From NCBI GenBank assembly GCA_021234155.1, contig JAJEKV010000002.1:14795428-14859427 (forward strand): a stretch of DNA of 64,000 bases, read 5' to 3'. This document shows, one piece after another, positions 1 through 12,769 of this stretch. The notes under the pieces are model-generated. The model was given only the letters and a program-made list of their open reading frames with translations, did no database searches and had not been told where the DNA came from. The stretch's first letter is position 1; every line of letters starts with the position of its first letter. The position numbers were made by a program, and so were the translations under genes. The DNA comes from Isoetes taiwanensis (Eukaryota; Streptophyta; Lycopodiopsida; Isoetales; Isoetaceae).

Positions 1-118
1 GTAACCTATGTTCCTGTATGAGTATAATATCTACATTCATTGATCTTATGGCTGACAGCACTCTAGCCCGTTTCAAGATGTCTTTAATACCCCTGAGGTT
101 CCACGAGATAATCTTCAT
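1..118 (-). CDS. LINE ORF2 N-terminus (endonuclease), partial
   Basis: On the minus strand an ATG at 118 opens a frame of 39 codons to the window edge. It begins MKIISWNLRGIKD and continues into a DIILIQEHRL motif. This is the first strand and helix of an apurinic-like (EEP) endonuclease: WN is the usual Asn metal-site strand and the E of QEH the catalytic Glu. It matches the start of LINE A ORF2 at 37,432 (MKIVTWNLRGIKG, then DIILVQEHRL). The ATG sits in an ATGA context as in LINE A. The RT part lies outside the window. Confidence 0.85.
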   Translation of the reverse strand, partial: MKIISWNLRGIKDILKRARVLSAIRSMNVDIILIQEHRL

Positions 119-1435
119 AATATATAAATTAATCCATCTCCTTTACTAGTCCCCATATAGAACAAACCTAAGGTCAACCTCCCCTGAAGAGAAAGATCAC
201 ACCTTTGTCCCAAGGATTGGCTCCCCCTCAACTTGTCCTTTAGTGGTTGCTTTTTATATTTCTGTCCTGAGATGTAATTTTCCCATACCTTATCTTCCTT
301 CATTATTAATATTGTCTTAAAAGGCTTAACTTCCATATTGTATAAGGAAGATAGACCAATAGGACGCACTCCCCCACTCCCACCCATTCCAGGACCCCTT
401 CCCCCCTTATGTAAGTCAATCTTGCCCATCTACTTGTAGCATAACTAGCTTCCCCTGCCCTTTGGACCCCTTGACCCAAAGTTGTATATGAATAATACAT
501 CTAGACCTTAATGGTGTGCTGATGGGTATTCCAATTATTGTTTTCCATGATTGCAAGATAACTGTCTAACAAATGGCTTGTGCATACCAGATTAAGATAC
601 AAAATAATGTTTGATGTAACAATATACTACCAAGACATGGCGGTACTTCGACCTTTTGCTGCTGCCATGAATTAGAGAACCGATTTGGCTTTCCCCGTAT
701 AATGATAGATTGCAAAATTACTACTGAATTTACCCAATTATCCCAACAAACCAAGCAATGCGGGTCATGGCTGACCGACATTAAGATATACATTAGTCCT
801 CTTTTTTTCAAACTTGTCTACATTCCTTGTATTGATTTTTCAGGTCTGTTTACAGCAGATTTACATTGGCCTTACAAAATGACATCAGCCATACAAGGCC
901 ACTTCAGGGGTATATATGGAAACCTGTAACACATCTCAGACCTAGTAACATTTAGCCTTATCTTGTATCCACCTTTTTCTGACATAACATGAAAGTTTAG
1001 ACATGCCTTTCCCTTTAAGAACTTGCAATGCTTCAGAGCCATGCTTTCAAGCTTTTACCGAGCTTCATTACCAACCCATTCTGACCTCGAAACCACATAC
1101 TGATATAGCTGCCAACTTAATTGCAATGCTGTCATAAGCACATATAATGGCCATACTGTCACTACCATGTTCTTTACAATTTATCTCTGCTTTCCTTTTG
1201 AAGGGACAACACAATCAAGATGCTCTCCGTCCATCCAATCCAAACCCACTAACATAGTGTTATGCTTAGTCTGGGTCTCTAATGCAGACAAAAAAAGCGG
1301 ATAAGAGTTGGAGATGGGGCCAAAAAACTTACCTCGTTTAAGAGATAAGGCTCCCACTTCAAACACCATAGATATAGATCACGCATAAGGGATATTTTCC
1401 CTGCTATAGGTAATAGGAGGCACATTGTATCACGC

Positions 1436-3028
1436 TGATTTCTTCCCCTCTCGAGCACCCTCTGACTTAAAGTGCTTATGGAGAATTTTAGCAACCATGC
1501 CTGGATCAAAGGAGACCTTCGTTTGTAGCTTCCCCTTCTTTTTCTTAGTCGATGCCTCCATCAATGGTTCCTAATCAGTTAAAGATAACTCAGGCTTTTT
1601 AGACGATCCATAAACCTGTTCACCAACTTCCTCATTTGCTGCCACAAACATTCCATCTGATTGGCAGTCCAACATCCCTGTCACAGCAGTAATAGTAATT
1701 ACATTCCCATCAATATCACAGCTTGTTCCAATACCATCACTTTCCACAATGGTCTGCAAGGTAGGCTCCTCAATGGTCGTCTCTACTTCACTGTTTCCTT
1801 CTCCTTTAGGCTATGAACTTCAGAGTGACCTGAGACCAACTCAGTATTGATGAAGTCCACCTCAGCAATGGTCAAATCTTTTTGGCTGGTCAAACCTAGG
1901 GTGGATGGTACACATGTCATTCCCCCAGCTAGTAAAGGGTCCACGTCTGGACCACAAAGGGTAATGGAAAACCAAAGATTTCTCAGTATCATTTTCAGAT
2001 TCTATGACAGTCCCCTGCTCTTGCTTATGTCCCTCTTGCATATGTCCCTTTCTGGAGGATATATTAATATCTTCTAGTATCATTGGACCTTGACCCAGAC
2101 CATCTACATTACTACCATCATTGGACAATTCTTGTAGGCTGTTCATAGAGTTAGAACATTCACCAACAAGGAAATTTGGGCCAGGGCTTCTAATGGAGAG
2201 ATTGTAACTACCTCGGCCTCTCCGAAGATTAAAAAAGCATTTTCCTTTACCTCTGCCAGCTTTTGATACCGATGTGAACCCTTCTTCATCCACTATCTCT
2301 TTCCCTTTTATGGTGTCAGCCTTCTGATGGTGTTGCTCCTCAAGAATAGTACAAAGGGCAGATGCATGGACCATTGCACCACATATAAGACAAGGTGGAT
2401 GTAAGCCCGAGGTAACAAGATTGAATAATATTTTTTTGCCCGTGTAACCTTTGAAGGGGACATGGTCTGGGATAGGCTTCAGAATATCCATCGAAATACA
2501 AATCTTAGGAGCCTCCATGTTACTGCTACCCATCGAAATGAACTCTCCCAATGAAGCTGCAATGGACTTAAAGGCTTTATCTGTCCAGTATTCTGACTGC
2601 AGACTGCTTAAAGAGACCGAGACGAGGTAGTAAACTGCATCCGGATTGAAGGGGTCAAAGTCTTCTCGCCATCTTTGAAGAAGAAACTGGCCATTGAGAG
2701 ATGAAATTATACCTTTTTTGAAGAGAATATTGGCATCACTTTCTGTAACAGTAGTGACTAAGAAATAGAGATTTCCAAGCCAAAGCACTTTAGGTGGAAT
2801 CTTGGCTCTGCAGACCCTTTTTAACACCTTTGTGATCTCCCCTAGATTGGGATTGCCCCTGATGATTTTGCCAATAAAATCAAGCTTATCCAGACGATGA
2901 ATACGATCAGCAACCTCTGGGATGTGCAACGAGACACAATCATCTCGAAGGTCAAAGGGAGGGTCATCGAGATCAGACATACAAGGGATAACCTTAGGCC
3001 CTCCTTCTTCAGAATGTTGTTCAGACAT
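1436..3028 (-). pseudogene. LINE ORF1, DUF4283 and zinc knuckle, frameshifted
   Basis: The open part (1,862-3,028) encodes 388 residues. The start MSEQHSEEGGP is followed by a DUF4283-type RNA-binding domain at about residues 45-180 (WLGNLYFLVT strand, FLLQRWREDFDPFNPDAV strand, then DILKPIPDHV). A CCHC zinc knuckle follows near residue 215 (CLICGAMVHASALC, spacing C-x2-C-x4-H-x4-C), then a basic tail (GRGKGKCFFNLRRGRG). Past the stop at 1,862 similar coding continues in other frames to about 1,436, including a KKKKGKLQTKVSFDPGM segment like the KKVRFNEANAV segment of LINE A ORF1. ORF1 therefore carries at least two frameshifts. ORF1p binds LINE RNA in the RNP. Confidence 0.85.
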
Positions 3029-3045
3029 ATTTAATAGAGCTCCAA

Positions 3046-3390
3046 TTAGTATTCACTTTCTAGCCAGACATGACGTACAACAGATGCTTGAGCAGGCTGG
3101 ATAGCTGGATCAGCAAAGAAAAGAAACCTGATAGTGCCTCTAACAAACGCTGGATCCATTTGAATATGTAAACCTCTTACACATTGAAACTGATTAGAGA
3201 AAAGTGATCTATTGTCTACCAAAGTTGCCCACAGTTCCGACACAGGGCCCTCAATCCAAACCCACCACAAATAGATGTCGTTAGTTAAGATCACTGAGCG
3301 GAAGATAAGTTCAGATCTGCTGGGAGAAGTGGCAGTAGATCGATTTGACTGATAAGGACTAGAAGCATTAGATATGGAAATATCAGCCAT
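3046..3390 (-). other. Unrecognised ORF upstream of LINE ORF1 (WIEG paralogue 1)
   Basis: A 114-codon frame ends 18 bp upstream of the LINE ORF1 start, on the same strand. No known family is recognised. It carries a WIEGPVSELWATLVD segment that is echoed in the next ORF at 3,544-3,771. It could be a LINE 5' accessory ORF or decayed host sequence. Coding status is uncertain. Confidence 0.35.
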
Positions 3391-3543
3391 TCAATACTTC
3401 ATCAGACACGGTAGACTTCCAGGAAGACCATCTCACCAAAAGAGTGGTAGAAAACTGAAAAGAGAAGTAACTAGCCGATCTACACCAAGATGGGCTATCT
3501 TGAATTCAATGGCAGTGGCCTGCTCGTCCAATGAGATGGAAGA

Positions 3544-3771
3544 CTAAGCAACTGAGAAATATAATTCAGGGAAGATATGCTCATCCACTAACATGCACCA
3601 CAACTCAGAAGACTGACCCTCAATCCAACCACAGCAAACTTCATTTGAAGCAAAAATTATCACAAAATATTTGCTAAGGACAAGGGCTGAAAGAGGTGAG
3701 GATACCTCGTGTTGAGGGGGCGACAAAGCAGGAGTTGCACAAATCACAGCCAAAGGTAAAGGAAGACCCAT
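3544..3771 (-). other. Unrecognised ORF (WIEG paralogue 2)
   Basis: A 75-codon minus-strand frame with WIEGQSSELWCMLVDE, closely resembling WIEGPVSELWATLVDN at 3,226-3,270, about 360 bp away. The two look like a diverged tandem duplication. The function is unknown. A TATATATAG stretch on the plus strand follows at about 3,813. Confidence 0.3.
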
Positions 3772-3995
3772 GAAACAAAGGGAGATGATGAGATGAGAAG
3801 CTCCAGAGCTGGATATATATAGAAGGCCATGGATATATACTTATTCATAGTCAGTTGTGCTTTTGGTGATATTTACTCTCACCTTTTCTATGTGATGTAC
3901 ATGGTGGGTAGTTTTGCTCTAGTGGTCATTTTCTCCACTGGGTTTTGAGTCCCCCATGTACTCTTTGTGTTCTTTTGAGTAATAAAAATCAACTT

Positions 3996-4062
3996 TCACA
4001 CACACGTGCACACACCCACACAAGAGCGCACACACAGGTGCACATATAAACACACACAAAAT
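3996..4062. repeat. CA-rich simple repeat
   Basis: Imperfect CACACA tract with GTGCA interruptions. Several ORFs that read through it are repeat artefacts. Confidence 0.9.
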
Positions 4063-4459
4063 TACAAATAAAAATGAGAAAAGTGAGCGAGAAGAGAAGA
4101 ACAAATGGAGCATCTAGAGACAACCCATTTAAGGGTTCTGAGGCCATTGATTGTAAATAGTAGCCATGCCCCCTCCCCTCCCCTTGCCTTTTCTGTATAT
4201 TGTTCATCTCTCTGTACGTCTCATTTCACTCAAAATCAACACCATATAGTATTCCGCTTGAAATCTTATAGTATTTTGTGAATCTTGTTATATAGTATAG
4301 CAAATTTTGTACTTGAATACCCCACAAACGAGGAACTTTACGTACGGTGTAGATTAAGGAATAAGGGGTGAATATGCCTATCCAACAGCTCTCGTTGTCC
4401 GGAGTCACCCCCGTGTGAATATGCACCCAAACCAAAGGGGGTTTAAGGGGGATTTTAAT

Positions 4460-4604
4460 TTAAATGTGTTGGACCCAATGGTTGTGTTAATTAATGTCAA
4501 TGGTAGTTATGTGTTGATTGTTAATGTCAATGGTTGTTATATGTTGGTTGTTATGTGTTGGGGGATTTAATTTTTATATATTGGATGTTAATGGTTTGTG
4601 TTGC
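4460..4604. repeat. TG-rich minisatellite
   Basis: Diverged copies of a unit like GTTAATGTCAATGGTTGTTA with TATGTGTTG between them, about four times. No gene is seen. Confidence 0.6.
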
Positions 4605-5280
4605 AAAAAAAAAATTTTGGCCCTTTGGGGCCTTAGGGGGACTATGGTGTGACAAAAATTTTAGAATTCAAACCAGAAAAAAAATAGAATTCATTTGAGG
4701 CTTTCATCACCTGTAGCTTTTGAATTTCATCACAATAAAACAAATAGAACATAAGTAAAAGTTACCATAAAGATAGAGCGGATTGATCCCATTATTCTGA
4801 AAGTCATAAAGTTTGCAACACCCATACACAAACATTTTTCAACTGGAATTTAACAGCAGCCTTTGGCCTCCATGAATTCTTGTGGTGAGAAACCAAAGTC
4901 GAAAACTTTTCTGCTTGTTAGCACAAGGATCTAGAAGCCGTGGAATTTGCTTAATAACTGCCTCAAAATCTAAAAATGCATGGTAATTTTTTGCAACCTT
5001 CATGCGGAATGAGCCATAAAACAATATCCAATAGCGCAATCCTGTATTAATCAGCTGGTAGGATGTGAAAGCCTACCAAACCCGGCCGAAAAATTGCTGT
5101 TTTAGCATAGATAACTTAACCAAACATATCCATATCATATACTATCAAAAAGATCTCGGAGAGAGCTTTCCAACGCAATAAAAATCATCTCAAACAGAGC
5201 TCTGGATCAAAAGTTATGATAAGAAATGTGTTGCCGGCGGGGAACCTGCACTACATGCGCCCTTCAAGCCCTTCATGTGC
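4605..5280. other. No gene seen
   Basis: AT-rich sequence without a convincing coding frame, RNA gene or mobile-element signature. Confidence 0.5.
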
Positions 5281-5451
5281 CCATTATGCACCACACACAC
5301 AAAAAGAGGGCTTTTGTTATGAGCCATTGGTTGTTGACCATTATGCACCACACACACAAAAAGATGGCTTTTGTTGTGAGCCATTGGTTGTTGACCATTA
5401 TGCATCACACGCACAAAAAAAGGGCTTTTGTTGTGAGCCATTGGTTGTTGA
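5281..5451. repeat. 57-bp tandem repeat, three units
   Basis: Units at 5,281-5,337, 5,338-5,394 and 5,395-5,451 differ at only a few bases, with a short partial fourth unit. Because 57 is a multiple of three, all frames on both strands show 19-residue protein repeats; these are shadows of the DNA repeat. Confidence 0.95.
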
Positions 5452-5457
5452 CCATTG

Positions 5458-6808
5458 GAAAAAAAAAGGCTAAAATCAATGGCTCAGAAATGGTGCACTC
5501 TAGATGTACGCATTAGTACATCCATTTGAATACATCACGAAATCATAGGAAAACCTTAGTGAAAAGCGTACAAAAGCACAAAGAAAACCCCATGTTATTA
5601 TGCTACATATTGGATATCGAGATGAACTTGGTGTTTGTTTGCAGAATATGATCCCCAAAGTTTCTATTACTTCATTCCCCAAATGTCTACTACTTCAAAA
5701 AAACCATTTTGACATCTATTTTCTCACAAAATCGTGGTTCAATATTGCCTTTGTTTGTTCGGTAGAAACTGTTCAAAATTGCCTGTGAGAAGTTAGCTTC
5801 TATGCAACCCAATAAAAAGAAACTAGGACATCTGAATGGTATGACTGTAAAGCCAAGAATTTGTGGTCATAACAAGTTATATATTCTGCATAGATAATTC
5901 TGAAGTATTTAGGATTGCATCCTATTCCAAATGCAAAAATTTGAAGTGAAGGTTTGTTCTATATTTACCTCTGAATTGTATTATGATGAAAATAGCTCTT
6001 ATACACTGCAGAACTTATGAATATTGTACTTATTGCAAGAGGATATTTTCCATTAAATTGAAATTATATGATATATTTCTTCTTCTGCATGCTTATGATG
6101 AACTTTGCATCATGATATCTCTTGGTCTTTGGGCATCCATATGCAAATATTCTTCTATTATCGAAATTTTTCTCATTTTCCCTGTGCAAACATCCTCCTA
6201 AAATGGAAACAGTTCCAACAAACTGATACTGATACATGTAGAGACACAACAGCCGAATGCCCCTTTTATGTGGATTATCTAAGTAGGAGTAATGGCATCA
6301 TAAAGGCTAGACATGGTTGACATGTTTCATCCCAATTAGATGCAGCATTAAGAGGTGGCCATATTCCTGAAGAGGCTGGATGAAGCTTATCCCTTGCCAA
6401 TGTTCCGAACTCTATTATGTCTAAGCATTCTATTTTGCCCCATAAAATCCATTATTCCTACCCATCCCCACCTAAGGCCTGACACTCTGTTACATCTATA
6501 GACACCACTACATTTAGCGCTTTTTTATTACACCTAGAGACTCCCTTATGTCTATCCATTCCACACGTTCACGACTAATTGATATGGAGCATGCTAGGGG
6601 GAGTGGTCCAAAATAAGGGATTAAGGCAATTGGGTTACAAGAATTGGCAAGAAATTACCCTCAAATGTTACAAGCAAAAATTAGGGAAAATATCCTTCAT
6701 GCAATTATATTAACAAAAGGGGACGGTATTTTAGAGCAAAAGATAAGGAAAGATCATGCAGCTATAAAGATCATGCAGCTATTTTCGTAAAAAGGAAAAG
6801 GCTGAGAT
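5458..6808. other. No gene seen
   Basis: About 1.35 kb of AT-rich sequence. Only short frames without recognisable motifs. Confidence 0.5.
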
Positions 6809-7290
6809 TAGGGGAGGGTGCCCATATATGCCACAGTTAGTCTTAGAACCTTCATAACTCTAGATTCCTGCATTAATTTTGGACGAATGAGACATCATTG
6901 GAAAGAGGACGAGCTCAGCTATCTATCGGTGAAAAAAATTTCAGATTTGGAGTTCCTGAGAAGAAGTTACGAGCCTTGAAAGTAGGGTAGGTTACCTGCC
7001 CATCTCCCCGCACCAATTGCCCATCCACTGCGCACCAAGTAGCCATTAATTGTTTTCGAGGATTCCTGAGGAGACTGTAGTGCCAACGCATATGAAAAGA
7101 AAGTCTTGAAGAGAGCTTTCAGATGCACCAATCCACGTGTCAATCCGACATTGGTGGAGAAAGTTACACACAGTTGAAGGGCAAGGTATGCGCAATTCAG
7201 GGGGATAGGGCTGTGGGATCAGTGGGCAAGAGTGCGGAATTGAGCCGCGCAGTAGTTGGGCACTGCGTTGATAGTGGGCACCCTCCCCTA
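6809..7290. mobile_element. MITE-like element with 14-16-bp terminal inverted repeats
   Basis: The left end TAGGGGAGGGTGCCCA (6,809-6,824) is matched exactly in inverted form by TGGGCACCCTCCCCTA (7,275-7,290), giving a 482-bp unit. The outermost TA on both sides would fit a TA target duplication (mariner/Stowaway style). The TSD is short, so superfamily is uncertain. No transposase lies inside. Confidence 0.55.
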
Positions 7291-8150
7291 GAATAGTAGG
7301 AGCAGATGTCGTAGAAGGCAAAAAAGGGAGCGAACAGTTATAAGGGAAGTGGGTCGGCACAAATCCGGGAGGAGAAGACGTCTGCGACCAGATCCGGCTC
7401 CAGCGAAGACCAATCTTGGGCTGTGGCCACAAAACCGACCTGCTAGGGAGCTAGAGAGAGCTGCTGCTATTGAAATCGGTCCTCCCAGTCCAGCCATGAC
7501 CTCAAATCCGAGCTCTGCGACCCTGATCTGATCAAATCCGGCAGAAGAGAGTCTCCTAACTGCTTGAACGTGGAGTTCGGGCCGGATTTCAAAGCTGTTG
7601 CTGGCCCTTGTGAGCTATCAGAGCTGTTCTTGCCATATTTTGACAGATCTTAGACTGTGATAGAAGAGCCTGTGTTCAATTTGCTTGCCAATTCCTGGAA
7701 ACCGCCTTAATCCCTGGATCCGGTTGGGTGGAAACTGGATGCTCCATTGCCACGCTGTGGAAACCTTGTACAAACGCTCTTGAGAAGAGCTGTCATATCT
7801 ACTTACTTAAATTGTGTGGGGGTGTGTCCTCCTTTTTCCGGCCGCCGGTGGACATCGAAATCCGGCAAAAAAGCGAAATTTTGGGATCAGAAATTTAAAA
7901 ATCCGGCACGTAAAATTTCCTCGAAGGCTTTTTTTTTCCAAGCAATTTTTTTTGGCAAACCCTAAGCGGGTCAGTGCTGTGACACTGTAATTTTCGGCTA
8001 ATCTAACGGATGCTTTCTAACGGATTTCTGCTCTGAGTTTCATCATTCCTCCTATGATCTTGGTTTCATGATGGCAGGCTGGGTTTTAATACAGTCGGCT
8101 GGTTTGTGTTAGAAAGCAAGACGGGTACGAAGAGGGGTATTTGCATTTGA
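7291..8150. other. GC-richer filler, no gene seen
   Basis: Several overlapping short frames on both strands without recognisable motifs. Composition is less AT-rich than the neighbours, perhaps because it is old transposon sequence. Confidence 0.4.
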
Positions 8151-8221
8151 GTAAATCAAAAGGAGCCTGGAGGTGCGGCGGTCGATGACATTATCTGCGC
8201 CCGATCTAAGTTAGAAAATCG

Positions 8222-8322
8222 AGAAGGGAAACCTAGATTGGGTTCGCGTTGTGGAAACCTAGAGTGGTTAGGGGAAACTAGTCTAGGTTTCCAATAAAAG
8301 ATACTGCTCTAGGTTTCCTTGG
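8222..8322. repeat. GGAAACCTAG minisatellite, left copy
   Basis: Four or five copies of GGAAACCTAG / CTAGGTTTCC, both orientations, so the block can fold back. The same motif block recurs at 12,770-13,032. Confidence 0.8.
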
Positions 8323-9619
8323 GATCCATTAATTGCCGGGAAAAGGGTCTTACAGGGCTTTAAATGGTGTTACAGACTTTAAATTGCCATTTAAGGCAAG
8401 AAATCGTCAGGATTTAAGGCCATTTAAGGCATGAATTTCGTTGCACCATTCTTCTGATTCTTCTGGCGGCAAAATTGGAGCTCAGAAAGAAATCGAGGAT
8501 GGTCGGGATCCGGCATCCGCATCGGGCGCCCAGTGGAAGCAGCCCACATCGGAATTGATCTAATTGCTTGAAAACAAAGCGAAAAACAGTATGGCGGATT
8601 GATGATGGCGCTGCTATCGTTGCATGCTCGATGTGCCAATCGTTTTAAAATAGAAAATTATGTTCGTGATCCATAGCCATGCAAGCTCCGCGGGCTTTGA
8701 GCAAAAGGCCTCACAAATCTTCATATTTAAAAGCACACAGACAGGATTTGCAATCTGTTTGAGAAAAAAATCTGCTTAAAATCTTCATATTCAAAGCCAC
8801 ACAGGCCGGAATTGGGGTTTTTTTGAAGATACATTTCATTGCAGCAGTTTCAAAATTCTCACGCAGACCGGATTCCTTGGTATAGTTTTCTCGATTTCAT
8901 GCCAACATAACTTAGTTTTTCAATGTATTCTGAAAGAAATTCCTTGTTTTTTTAATGTCCCTAAACTAAATGTCTTATGAACAAAATTCCTTGCAAATCA
9001 AAAAAGGAGTATTGTTATAGTGATTATTTAGTAGTATAGCACAATTTGTTGTTATGTCAACTAGTCACTCATATGTAATTGTGCCATCTTGCTAAGGTCT
9101 TCAAATATTTGGTGTTTCGAGTTAGTTGGTGTTTCCAGTTAGTTGCTTATTCCTCTAGGGTATCTAATAGTTTAAGTTGATGTTGCATAGATATGGCTGA
9201 AGACGATGCACCAGGAGGTAGGAAAGAAAATGTGCCTCCCAGGCACCACATGTTTGCCGATGATGAGTAAGTGTATTAGCCCTCCCCAAAACATAATCGA
9301 TGTACTCAAAATGTGAACTTTTTCTCCAGGGTCAGGCATGGAATATGGAGTATACGTCGTTTAGTTACATCTATTCCAGGCTTGCCTACCACTTCACAGG
9401 ACAGGTGGTTTTGTGTGCACGAGGGATGCACTCATACACGAGATCGTGGAGAGGGCTATGAGGTGACATCCTGGATAAAATTTTGACCATGACTGTGGAT
9501 CCTCTCATGATGTATCTCTTGGCACGTCTCAATGTACCTCTTATTGCATATAACTGTCATAATGCTTTCTGTTACTATTCTATACTTTGATTTTAGGATT
9601 TGTAAAGAACCATATCATT

Positions 9620-12514
9620 TCATTTGATGCTTTGTAAGTAACCATTTAACTTCGGTATGACTGCTTCTTGAGAATTTGACAATAATTCTAAACAAATATA
9701 CATCCTAGCATCCATGTCACTCAAACTATTATGGAAATACAACACGTACTGTAGACCCTCCTCTTGGTCTGCCCCTGGATTGAATGGGAGGTGCTTGTCG
9801 GCGAGGACCGGCATCCCCAGAGTGGAAAAGTGGCATTCTAGCCACAACTTGTGATTGTGCATATGAGCCTTTGAAGTTCATAGGTGTTGGTTTATCGACC
9901 GTTCCTAGCAACCTAACATCTCGCTCTGACATCCCGATTATGTGTTGAAGTTCCTCTTCTCCCGCCGACATCCACATTGGACAGCCTGCCAAAAGTTGTT
10001 TGCATCCACTTCTCGCCGCCTCACGCTTTTTTGAGCAATTGAATGGCGATGTCTCATAGAGTTCCAACATTATTTGCGTGAACTTGCTCCTTGTATTCAT
10101 CCCTACCACACCCTTGCTTCTCCCGTTGGATGCAACTGCTCATAAACATGAGGATAATGCCTTGCAAGGAAGTACTTACGGCGGCTAGAAGATGTTTGCA
10201 TCGAGACAAAGGGGCTTGAACAACCACAATAAGCCTTGCAAGAGAACTTGATATCGGCCCTAGAGTGGACTCGCATTATCATCGAAAGTGCAATTTGTTC
10301 AGATCCTCTAATATAATGGTGTCTCCTTGTGCTTTTGTAATTTGCACAGACGCCTCACCGCGACTAGGGCGCTTGCCACAATCTCGACGCGGTAAATCTA
10401 CCACTTGCATCTATCCAAAGTTACGACGACTTAGTATAACACAAGCACAATTAAATACAAAGGGGAAAACGAACAATTGAAGGACAACTTACCAAGCTCT
10501 TGTCGCTGCATACATAGATCAACCATCGCGGCCTCCTGCTGGCACCCTCCATCCGGGTAGCCAATGAGGGTCGATATAAGGTGGAACATGCGAACATTGA
10601 CTTTGGCGCTGCAAAAAGTTGGACCTTAAGAATTCGCCAAGGCACTTCGGGATGTTAGTGGTATCGCATTGGAGTGGGGAACATCCTAGCATATCTTTGC
10701 CATTTTTCGCCCCAAAGACCACCGAAAGCACCCCAGCCCAGACGCAAATAGCTTGTTGAATAAAATTAATAGACCGAGGAAAAAAATGGAATAACATATG
10801 CCAATAAAACAACAAGGTTCTATCCATACCTTAGCACTTCCTTTGTTTTCTTGGTAGGCATCAATGAGATCATGTAATTGACTAGTGTATTCCTGTGCAT
10901 TGGTGCAAGTCATCATCGAGGTGAGACGCTTAAAGAGATCCTTCTTTGGCTCGCACCTTAAACCCGAGAAGCTAATCCACGATTCAACCCTAGTGGACAT
11001 ACCAAGACAATTCGACTCCAACATACCTTTGGGAGCAAGTACTTCAGCCATGAACGCTTCGGTGAAACCAACATGCGAGAATATGATATGCGCCTTTATA
11101 CAACCAATATCGTGATCAGAAGTAACACAAAGAGCGAAGGGACGACTCCACCAGGTTTCCCCTAGCCAACAATGTGCATCCTCCCTAACCACGCCCTCGA
11201 GAGCCAAACGCCTACTTTGTCGAGATCTATAGTGATGGCTCTTGGTCTAATAGTCTCCATTCAAGGAACACAAATACAAGGCAATACCAAAGGGCAAGCC
11301 TCTCATGATGTTGACCAGTGCATCGCCGTACATAGCATATAGAAAACGGGAATACCCATCCCATTGCGGTTTGGAACATGTGCACTATATAATGGACACC
11401 CATACATATTTGTCCCGAAAGTTGAATCCATGGTCCATGCCGCATTTTGGCTATATCTAATCAAGCTTGCTCCAAAGATCCATGGATCTTGAATAACTAC
11501 AATCCATGGACGTTTTGTTGATCCTCATGGGCAAAGCAGAAAGGGCTGGTGGTAAATTACCCTTGTGACCCTATCCAACTATCCATTCCACTCTCTACTT
11601 CATCCCAATCAGACCAAATGATGCCACCTAATATATATAAAACCGTAACCTTGAGGTCACTCAAGCTTGTAGGGAACAAAACACACCATTACATGATATA
11701 TGTGAAACAAAAAACTTAGGGGAGTGAATGATCGCATTAACTTAGGCTAATTGATATCCAAGGCTTTATGTCCTCATGAGCCATCTTGAAACGGGTACAT
11801 CACTTTATCTCAGAGGTTTAATGACATTGTTACATATCTCCTTTCCCCTCTTCATCATGTTACCCCAAACAAACTTGAAAATCCCTAGTCCCTAATAGCA
11901 TACTAGTAGCCTCTTCCAACATAGATGGATGTAAGGAGGGACCATTGGTCATCCTCGCACCATGGATTGTGGCCATTATGACCAAGCATGTATAAGTATC
12001 TTGGCAATGCTAGAACCATCCCGAAAGCAAGATTAACTGGAGAGATTGTACGTAAGTCTAAATCCACATTGTGCCTTGAAACTTCGCCTAGTTTGCCTCT
12101 CCCTTGCAATCCGCACCTTCTAACTTTGCCTCCTCTATGGCATATATAGTCAACACATTGCATATCATTTATCCACACCCTACAATGGCTTAATTTAAAC
12201 AACCTAACTCTATGCTCTACTTGCAATTCCTCCAAGCGAGCATCAAAGGAGGCAATGGGCACGCCCTCCTCGTAATTAAATAAATCTGCATTCTTAGTGG
12301 GCATCACATGCTTGGTGTTGCATTTGCATGCCGATATGCATTGCCCGATATAAAGCTCCTGGGATGCCATGGAACTTGGCACCAACTTGCCATGTATTCT
12401 TAATGTTATCCAATGTAGGTGATATTGGAAGATGCCCTGTGCCTTCGTGAACATGGGCTCTAACAATGATATCTTCCCAAATATTAACCTAGGGAACATA
12501 TAGCCATCTTCCAA
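9620..12514 (-). pseudogene. MULE transposase, multiply broken
   Basis: Fragments in several frames, read from high to low coordinates. An N-terminal part at 11,903-12,514 has CVDYICHRGGKVRR and LYMLGHNGHNPWCEDD, like the FAR1/MULE N-terminal zinc-binding and linker regions. The start of the DDE core is at about 11,340-11,435: MDSTFGTNMYGCPLYSAHV then GMGIPVFYML, where the D of MDSTFG is the first catalytic Asp. A second core part at 10,686-11,207 has VTSDHDIGCIKAHIIF (candidate second Asp) and MMTCTNAQEYTSQLHDL. C-terminal pieces reach 9,729-10,109. In-frame stops and frameshifts throughout mean it cannot make active transposase. Family assignment rests mainly on the DSTFGTN...GIPV block. 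Confidence 0.6.
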
Positions 12515-12640
12515 AGGTCATACGTGCAGAGAAAACCAAAGATGTGTATCCATTTGCGCTTTTTTCGAAAGGACACCCACCTTGTTATTACTTGTGTCAC
12601 AATAAAAATAAAATTCAAAGGAGGCACACAATGCAAAACG

Positions 12641-12712
12641 CGGTGCACCCCGGTGGATGCTAAGGAGTGTGGGAATCGTGCACCCCGGTGATGCGATGGA
12701 GTGTGGGAATCG
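12641..12712. repeat. Short tandem duplication, about 35 bp unit
   Basis: GTGCACCCCGGTG, GGAGTGTGGGAATCG and the bases between occur twice in a row with small changes. Confidence 0.75.
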
Positions 12713-12769
12713 ATGTCTTTCTTTATGTACGCGGAAAGATCTCTAAGCAAGGTGGCGGATTTATTGCTA

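Larger units (their letters stand above)
1..3028 (-). mobile_element. L1-type LINE, minus strand, cut by window edge
   Basis: A non-LTR retrotransposon of the plant L1 type. ORF1 lies at about 1,436-3,028 and ORF2 starts at 118 and leaves the window at position 1. The same ORF order is seen in LINE A (21,958-41,706). About 1.3 kb between the end of recognisable ORF1 and the ORF2 start shows no clear coding sequence and may hold decayed ORF1 C-terminus or an insertion. The 5' end probably lies between 3,100 and 3,850 but no target-site duplication was found because the 3' end is outside the window. Confidence 0.85.

Noticed and set aside
3919-4207. ORFs rich in Cys/Val/His on the minus strand
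   Set aside because: Translation of a CA/TG microsatellite.
5214-5516. Three overlapping ORFs with 19-residue protein repeats
   Set aside because: They come from the 57-bp DNA repeat, which is a multiple of three and stays open in several frames on both strands.
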